Shown: piece after piece, positions 6,509 to 10,959 of the stretch
Layout: each line of letters starts with the position of its first letter
How positions within the stretch are numbered: position 1 is the stretch's first letter
Origin: Smithella sp.
Lineage (GTDB): Bacteria > Desulfobacterota > Syntrophia > Syntrophales > Smithellaceae
Length of the DNA: 10,959 nt
NCBI GenBank assembly: GCA_012797505.1
Contig: JAAZOZ010000185.1
Span: 1-10,959 of the forward strand
Direction of reading: 5' to 3'
Translations under genes and position numbers: made by a program
The notes under the pieces: model-generated
Told to the model about the DNA's origin: nothing
The model's database searches: none
Seen by the model: the letters and a program-made list of their open reading frames with translations, nothing else

Positions 6509-6586
6509 ATGAAAAAAATCGTCGGAATGAATTCAGCAAATAACTGGTGGTGGTGGAACCTCCCGGAGAGGAGCATCCGCCGCTGA
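6509..6586 (+). CDS. trpL: trp operon leader peptide
   Basis: A 25-codon frame with four consecutive Trp codons (residues 13-16, TGG at 6545-6556) ends in TGA at 6584-6586. It lies between a consensus promoter and a terminator in front of trpE. This is the standard arrangement for ribosome-mediated attenuation: low charged tRNA-Trp stalls the ribosome on the TGG run. A weak GGGAAAG ribosome site precedes the ATG, and a second in-frame ATG is at codon 7. The stop codon overlaps the end of the predicted antiterminator arm (6576-6584). A ribosome finishing translation would therefore cover that arm and let terminator 1 form. The geometry fits attenuation closely; no experiment is implied. Confidence 0.9.
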   Translation: MKKIVGMNSANNWWWWNLPERSIRR

Positions 6587-6616
6587 TCTTTATTAGATAA
6601 AAGTCAAAGCCGTGGA
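6552..6616 (+). promoter_or_regulatory. trp attenuator: pause hairpin (1:2) and antiterminator (2:3)
   Basis: Segment 1 (GGTGGA, 6552-6557, within the Trp codons) can pair with TCCGCC (6576-6581), six pairs including one U-G. Alternatively segment 2 (TCCGCCGCT, 6576-6584) pairs with segment 3 (AGCCGTGGA, 6608-6616): eight of nine positions, one G-U, one C-C mismatch. Segment 3 is also the left arm of terminator 1, so 2:3 and 3:4 exclude each other. A ribosome stalled on 6545-6556 would leave 6576-6584 free. Confidence 0.75.
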
Positions 6617-6644
6617 GCCCTCTCAGGACTCCACGGCTTTTTTT
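6606..6644 (+). terminator. trp attenuator terminator 1 (3:4)
   Basis: A perfect 12 bp stem, AAAGCCGTGGAG (6606-6617) with CTCCACGGCTTT (6629-6640), around an 11-base loop. The run of seven T at 6638-6644 makes a classic intrinsic terminator. It begins 19 bases after the leader-peptide stop. Confidence 0.92.
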
Positions 6645-6657
6645 ATGCACCAACCGG

Positions 6658-6688
6658 AAAGGCCGTGACGCAACGCACGGCCTTTTTT
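6658..6688 (+). terminator. Second tandem terminator before trpE (5:6)
   Basis: Perfect 10 bp stem AAAGGCCGTG (6658-6667) with CACGGCCTTT (6676-6685), an 8-base loop and six T at 6683-6688. It ends about 10 bases before the trpE ribosome site AAGGAG (6698-6703). Its left arm is also complementary over 10 bp (one G-U) to the right arm of terminator 1 (6632-6641), so the two terminators can be coupled. Confidence 0.88.
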
Positions 6689-6708
6689 ATTTTCCACAAG
6701 GAGAAAAT

Positions 6709-8207
<1,499 letters not shown>

Positions 8208-8211
<4 letters not shown>

Positions 8212-8792
8212 TTCTGATGATCGACAATTACGATTCCTTTACGTTCAACATCGTTCAGTACCTGGGACAGATGGGGGAAGACGTCCGGGTCTGTCGCAAT
8301 GACCGGACAACCCCCGGGGAAATCAGGCGGCAAAGGCCCGAGGCGATTTTTTTATCGCCCGGACCGCGCACCCCCCGGGAAGCGGGCATCACCGTTGACG
8401 TCATTCGGGAGTTTCATGCCTGTGTGCCGCTTTTGGGCATTTGCCTGGGGCATCAGTCCATCGGGTATGCGTTCGGCGGAGAAGTCGTTCGCGCCGAACG
8501 CATCATGCACGGAAAAGTATCGCCCGTGGAGCACGACGGCAAAACGATCTTTGCGGGGCTGCCCAATCCTTTCCCCGCCGGGCGGTATCATTCCCTGCTG
8601 GTGAGGCCGGAATCCCTGCCGTCCTGCCTTGAAGTGAGCGCCCGGACCGCCGAGGGGGAAATCATGGGACTGCGGCACAGGGACTATCCCGTGGAAGGAA
8701 TTCAGTTTCACCCGGAATCCGTGCTTACCCCGCAGGGGAAAAGAATTTTCAGAAACTTTTTAAAACATATCCGACGAAAGGAGCATGGATGA
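8208..8792 (+). CDS. trpG: Anthranilate synthase component II (glutamine amidotransferase)
   Basis: The 194-residue class I glutamine amidotransferase has its catalytic triad in place: Cys79 in GICLGHQSIG, His168 and Glu170 in QFHPES. MIDNYDSFTFN near the N-terminus and SPGPRTP at 50-56 are typical of the TrpG/PabA family. It releases ammonia from glutamine for TrpE. I chose ATG 8208, which overlaps the trpE stop as ATGA and has GGGAGG eight bases upstream. The frame is open further left, but only inside trpE. TrpG and PabA often serve both pathways; the trp operon position favours TrpG. It is not fused to TrpD or TrpE as in some lineages. It ends in an ATGA overlap with trpD. Confidence 0.96.
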
Positions 8793-9802
8793 TGATCAGG
8801 GAAGCCCTCGACAAAGTTGTGCAAAAAATCGATCTGCCGGAGGGAGAAATGATGGCCGTCATGGAAGAGATCATGGAAGGCAAAGCCACTCCCGCGCAGA
8901 TCGGCTCGCTGGCCACCGCGCTGCGCATGAAGGGCGAAACGGTGGAGGAAGTGACCGGCGCGGCGCGCATCATGCGCCGGAAGGCCGCGCGCGTGAACGC
9001 CTGCGCGACGACCATCGTCGATACCTGCGGCACCGGAGGCGACAAACTGGGCACGTTCAATATTTCCACCACGACGGCTTTCGTCGTGGCGGCGGCGGGC
9101 ATTGTGGTGGCCAAACACGGCAACCGGGCCGTCTCCAGCGGGTGCGGCAGCGCCGATGTGCTGGAAGCCCTCGGCGTCAACATCAGCGTCGATCAGGAAA
9201 TCGTCGAAGAGTGCCTCCAGCAGATCGGCATCGGCTTCCTGTTCGCGCCGAAACTGCACGGCGCGATGAAGTATGCCGTCGGCCCGCGCCGTGAAATCGG
9301 CATCCGCACGATCTTCAACATGCTGGGACCGCTCACCAATCCTGCCGGCGCGACCGCGCAACTGCTGGGCGTTTACGACGCGAAGCTCACCGAAATGTTC
9401 GCCGGTGTTCTGAAAAACATGGGAACGAAGCGGGCGTTTGTCGTGCACGGCGCCGACGGGCTGGACGAAGTGACGATTACCGGGGAAACCCGCGTGGCGG
9501 AGCTCAAAGACGGCGTCATCCGCGCGTACAACATTTCCCCGAAGGAGTTCGTCGGGGCCACATATCCGCTTGAGGCGATCCGCGGAGGCGACCCGTCGGT
9601 CAACGCCCGGATTCTGACGGATGTGCTCTCCGGAACACCGGGCGCCTGCCGGGATATCGTGTTGATGAATGCGGCGCCGGCGATCGTGGCCGGTGAGAAA
9701 GCGGCGGATATCCGGGAGGGGGTGGAGATTGCCGCCGACTGCATCGACAGCGGCCGGGCGGTAAAAAAACTACAGGCGCTCATCGAGATGAGCAACAGTT
9801 AA
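8789..9802 (+). CDS. trpD: Anthranilate phosphoribosyltransferase
   Basis: It transfers phosphoribose from PRPP to anthranilate. The 337-residue length is normal for the unfused enzyme. The PRPP/anthranilate motifs are intact: DTCGTGGD at 78-85, NISTTTAFV at 91-99, KHGNR at 109-113 and a SGCGSADVLEALG stretch at 117-129. A small helical N-terminal domain (about 1-65) precedes the catalytic domain, as in the family. Two adjacent ATGs (8789 and 8792) follow AAAGGAG at 8777-8783. The first overlaps the trpG stop as ATGA and is preferred. Unlike the other trp junctions, the end of trpD is followed by a 141 bp gap that holds a palindromic repeat. Confidence 0.96.
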   Translation: MMIREALDKVVQKIDLPEGEMMAVMEEIMEGKATPAQIGSLATALRMKGETVEEVTGAARIMRRKAARVNACATTIVDTCGTGGDKLGTFNISTTTAFVVAAAGIVVAKHGNRAVSSGCGSADVLEALGVNISVDQEIVEECLQQIGIGFLFAPKLHGAMKYAVGPRREIGIRTIFNMLGPLTNPAGATAQLLGVYDAKLTEMFAGVLKNMGTKRAFVVHGADGLDEVTITGETRVAELKDGVIRAYNISPKEFVGATYPLEAIRGGDPSVNARILTDVLSGTPGACRDIVLMNAAPAIVAGEKAADIREGVEIAADCIDSGRAVKKLQALIEMSNS

Positions 9803-9943
9803 TTCATTTTATCGTCATTGCGAGCAGCCCCTTGGGCTGCGCGGCAATCCGACGTAGTCGTTGCGAGGACGCAGTCAGCGGCAATCTCGGGAGACGGCTT
9901 CGTCGCTTTGCTCCTCGCCATGACACGCGCAATTGGATGAAGA
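9803..9943. other. trpD-trpC intercistronic gap
   Basis: This is the only real gap in the operon. It is filled almost entirely by an inverted-repeat element (9814-9924). The sequence right before trpC (GGATGAAGA) offers only a weak ribosome site. Readthrough transcription must cross it for trpC and trpF to be expressed. No T-tract terminator and no promoter hexamers were evident. Confidence 0.6.
9814..9924. repeat. Palindromic repeat element inside the trp operon
   Basis: The ends are inverted: GTCATTGCGAG (9814-9824) and CTCGCCATGAC (9914-9924), with one mismatch in 11. Inside are a perfect GCAGCCC-ctt-GGGCTGC hairpin (9824-9840) and internal GTTGCGAGGA / CTTTGCTCCTCG-type repeats. It resembles the TCATTGCGAG... 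/ ...CTCGCAATGA dispersed intergenic elements seen in many bacterial genomes. It has no coding capacity. Confidence 0.7.
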
Positions 9944-10729
9944 ATGATTCTCGACAAAATTATTGAAACCAAAAAAGAGGAAGTCGTCAGGCTCAAAAAG
10001 GAGACATCGCTTGAACGTCTTCGCGATGCGATTGGCGGGCTTCCTCCCTGCCGGGACTTCAGGCAGGCAATCAGCGGCGGGAGCTGCTCCGTCATCGCCG
10101 AAGTGAAATGCGCCTCGCCTTCCCGCGGGCGTATGGTGAAGCATTTCGATCCGGCGGCGATCGCCGGGCTCTATGAGCAAAACGGCGCGGCGGCGATTTC
10201 CGTTCTGACCGACGAGACGTATTTTTCTGGCCAGAAAAATGATCTGATGCGCATTGGGCGCAACGTTCGGCTTCCCCTGCTGCGCAAGGATTTTATCATC
10301 GACCCGCTGCAGATTTACGAAACGCGCGCCATCGGCGCGGACGCGATTCTGCTGATTGTCCGCGTGCTGGGGCCCGGGCTTTCCGAATTTGTCGCCCTTT
10401 CCGAAGAACTGGGATTAAACCCGCTGGTCGAGGTTCATACCGGGGCGGAGCTCGATGCGGCGCTTGCGGCAAAAGCCGGGATGATCGGCATCAACAACCG
10501 CAATCTCGATACGTTCGTGACGGACATCCGCACCAGTTGCGAACTTTTCAAACGGATTCCGGAGGGTCCTGTGGTCGTCGCGGAGAGCGGCCTTAAAAAC
10601 CGCGCCGACATCGAATTTTTGATGAACGCCGGTATTTCGGCCTTTCTTATCGGCGAAGCGCTGGTGACCGCGCCGGACATCGGCAGAAAGCTGCGATCGT
10701 TTCTGGGGAGGGAGTTGTCATGCAGGTGA
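9944..10729 (+). CDS. trpC: Indole-3-glycerol phosphate synthase
   Basis: The 261-residue (beta/alpha)8 enzyme closes the indole ring of carboxyphenylamino-deoxyribulose phosphate with loss of CO2. It shows AEVKCASPSRG at 52-62 (catalytic Lys55), RKDFIID at 114-120 (Lys115), LVEVH at 161-165 (Glu163), INNRNLDTF at 183-191 and VVAESGL at 211-217. The usual K(K/R)ASPSKG motif reads KCASPSRG, a mild variant. It is monofunctional, not fused to TrpF. ATG 9944 begins the conserved N-terminus (MILDKIIETKKEEV), but the ribosome site is weak. This is the only trp gene here not coupled to its upstream neighbour, because of the repeat element. It overlaps trpF by 10 bases. Confidence 0.96.
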   Translation: MILDKIIETKKEEVVRLKKETSLERLRDAIGGLPPCRDFRQAISGGSCSVIAEVKCASPSRGRMVKHFDPAAIAGLYEQNGAAAISVLTDETYFSGQKNDLMRIGRNVRLPLLRKDFIIDPLQIYETRAIGADAILLIVRVLGPGLSEFVALSEELGLNPLVEVHTGAELDAALAAKAGMIGINNRNLDTFVTDIRTSCELFKRIPEGPVVVAESGLKNRADIEFLMNAGISAFLIGEALVTAPDIGRKLRSFLGRELSCR

Positions 10730-10959
10730 AGATTTGCGGCATCACCAGCCTTGAAGACGCGTTTTTGACGGCCGAAAACGGCGCTGCGGCCGTGGGGTTT
10801 GTTTTCTATCCGCCTTCCCCGCGCTTCATCGAACCGCAAAAAGCAGCCGGGATTTCAAAGGCGCTGCCGGCCCGACTGGTCAGGGTCGGCGTCTTCGTCA
10901 ATGCAAAAGAATCCTGCGTTTGGCGCACATTTGAAGATTGCCGCCTGGACATGATCCAG
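10720..10959 (+). CDS. trpF: Phosphoribosylanthranilate isomerase (5' part)
   Basis: The frame opens at ATG 10720, inside the last codons of trpC (10-base overlap), and stays open for 80 codons to the window end. The N-terminus reads VKICGITSLEDA at 3-14, where Cys6 is the family's catalytic cysteine. GFVFYPPSPRFI follows at about 26-37 and RVGVFVNA at about 57-64, all classic TrpF motifs. The enzyme isomerises phosphoribosyl-anthranilate to the substrate of TrpC. A GGGGAGGGAG stretch upstream of the ATG is a strong ribosome site. About 125 more residues are expected beyond the edge, followed probably by trpB and trpA. Confidence 0.95.
   Translation, partial: MQVKICGITSLEDAFLTAENGAAAVGFVFYPPSPRFIEPQKAAGISKALPARLVRVGVFVNAKESCVWRTFEDCRLDMIQ

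Noticed and set aside
8708..9448. 246-codon - strand frame opposite trpD
   Set aside because: Low-complexity His/Arg/Ala/Gly composition opposite a clear trpD; a shadow frame.

Overview
The window looks like a chromosomal stretch from a moderately GC-rich Gram-negative bacterium, probably a Desulfobacterota (former Deltaproteobacteria) relative. This is an inference from the gene mix and from the style of the intergenic palindromic repeats; nothing in the window fixes the taxon. No rRNA, tRNA, CRISPR array or intact insertion sequence was seen.

Left part (1-3708): the 3' end of an unidentified + strand gene (1-165) converges on a - strand gene for a CoA-binding protein of the ADP-forming acyl-CoA synthetase alpha type (396-1790), with no ATP-grasp partner in view. 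After an AT-rich gap comes a - strand metallo-beta-lactamase-fold hydrolase (2354-3319) and a second AT-rich gap. Both gaps hold a degenerate copy, in the same orientation, of a roughly 40 bp sequence that resembles an insertion-sequence end. This part may therefore have been rearranged by mobile DNA.

Middle part (3709-6449): rmuC (- strand, with a good sigma70-type promoter) diverges from a short QueG-like double [4Fe-4S] protein (5248-5943). A gene-free stretch of about 500 bp follows, packed with at least four kinds of small palindromic or inverted-repeat elements, some nested inside others.

Right part (6450-10959): a tryptophan biosynthesis operon, trpE-trpG-trpD-trpC-trpF (trpF cut by the window end). 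It starts directly at the edge of the repeat cluster with a TTGACA/17/TATAGA promoter. A 25-codon leader peptide with four consecutive Trp codons follows, then two intrinsic terminators in tandem before trpE. The leader folds on paper as a six-segment switch. Segment 2 can pair with 3 to undo terminator 1. The freed segment 4 is complementary over 10 bp to segment 5, the left arm of terminator 2, so stalling at Trp codons could disable both terminators. trpE/trpG and trpG/trpD overlap as ATGA, and trpC/trpF overlap by 10 nt. trpD and trpC are instead separated by a palindromic element of about 110 bp.

The operon converts chorismate and glutamine to anthranilate (TrpE/TrpG), then to phosphoribosyl-anthranilate (TrpD), the carboxyphenylamino-deoxyribulose intermediate (TrpF) and indole-glycerol phosphate (TrpC). 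trpB and trpA would be expected just beyond the right edge. The most interesting item is the double-terminator trp attenuator; the other genes are ordinary members of known families.
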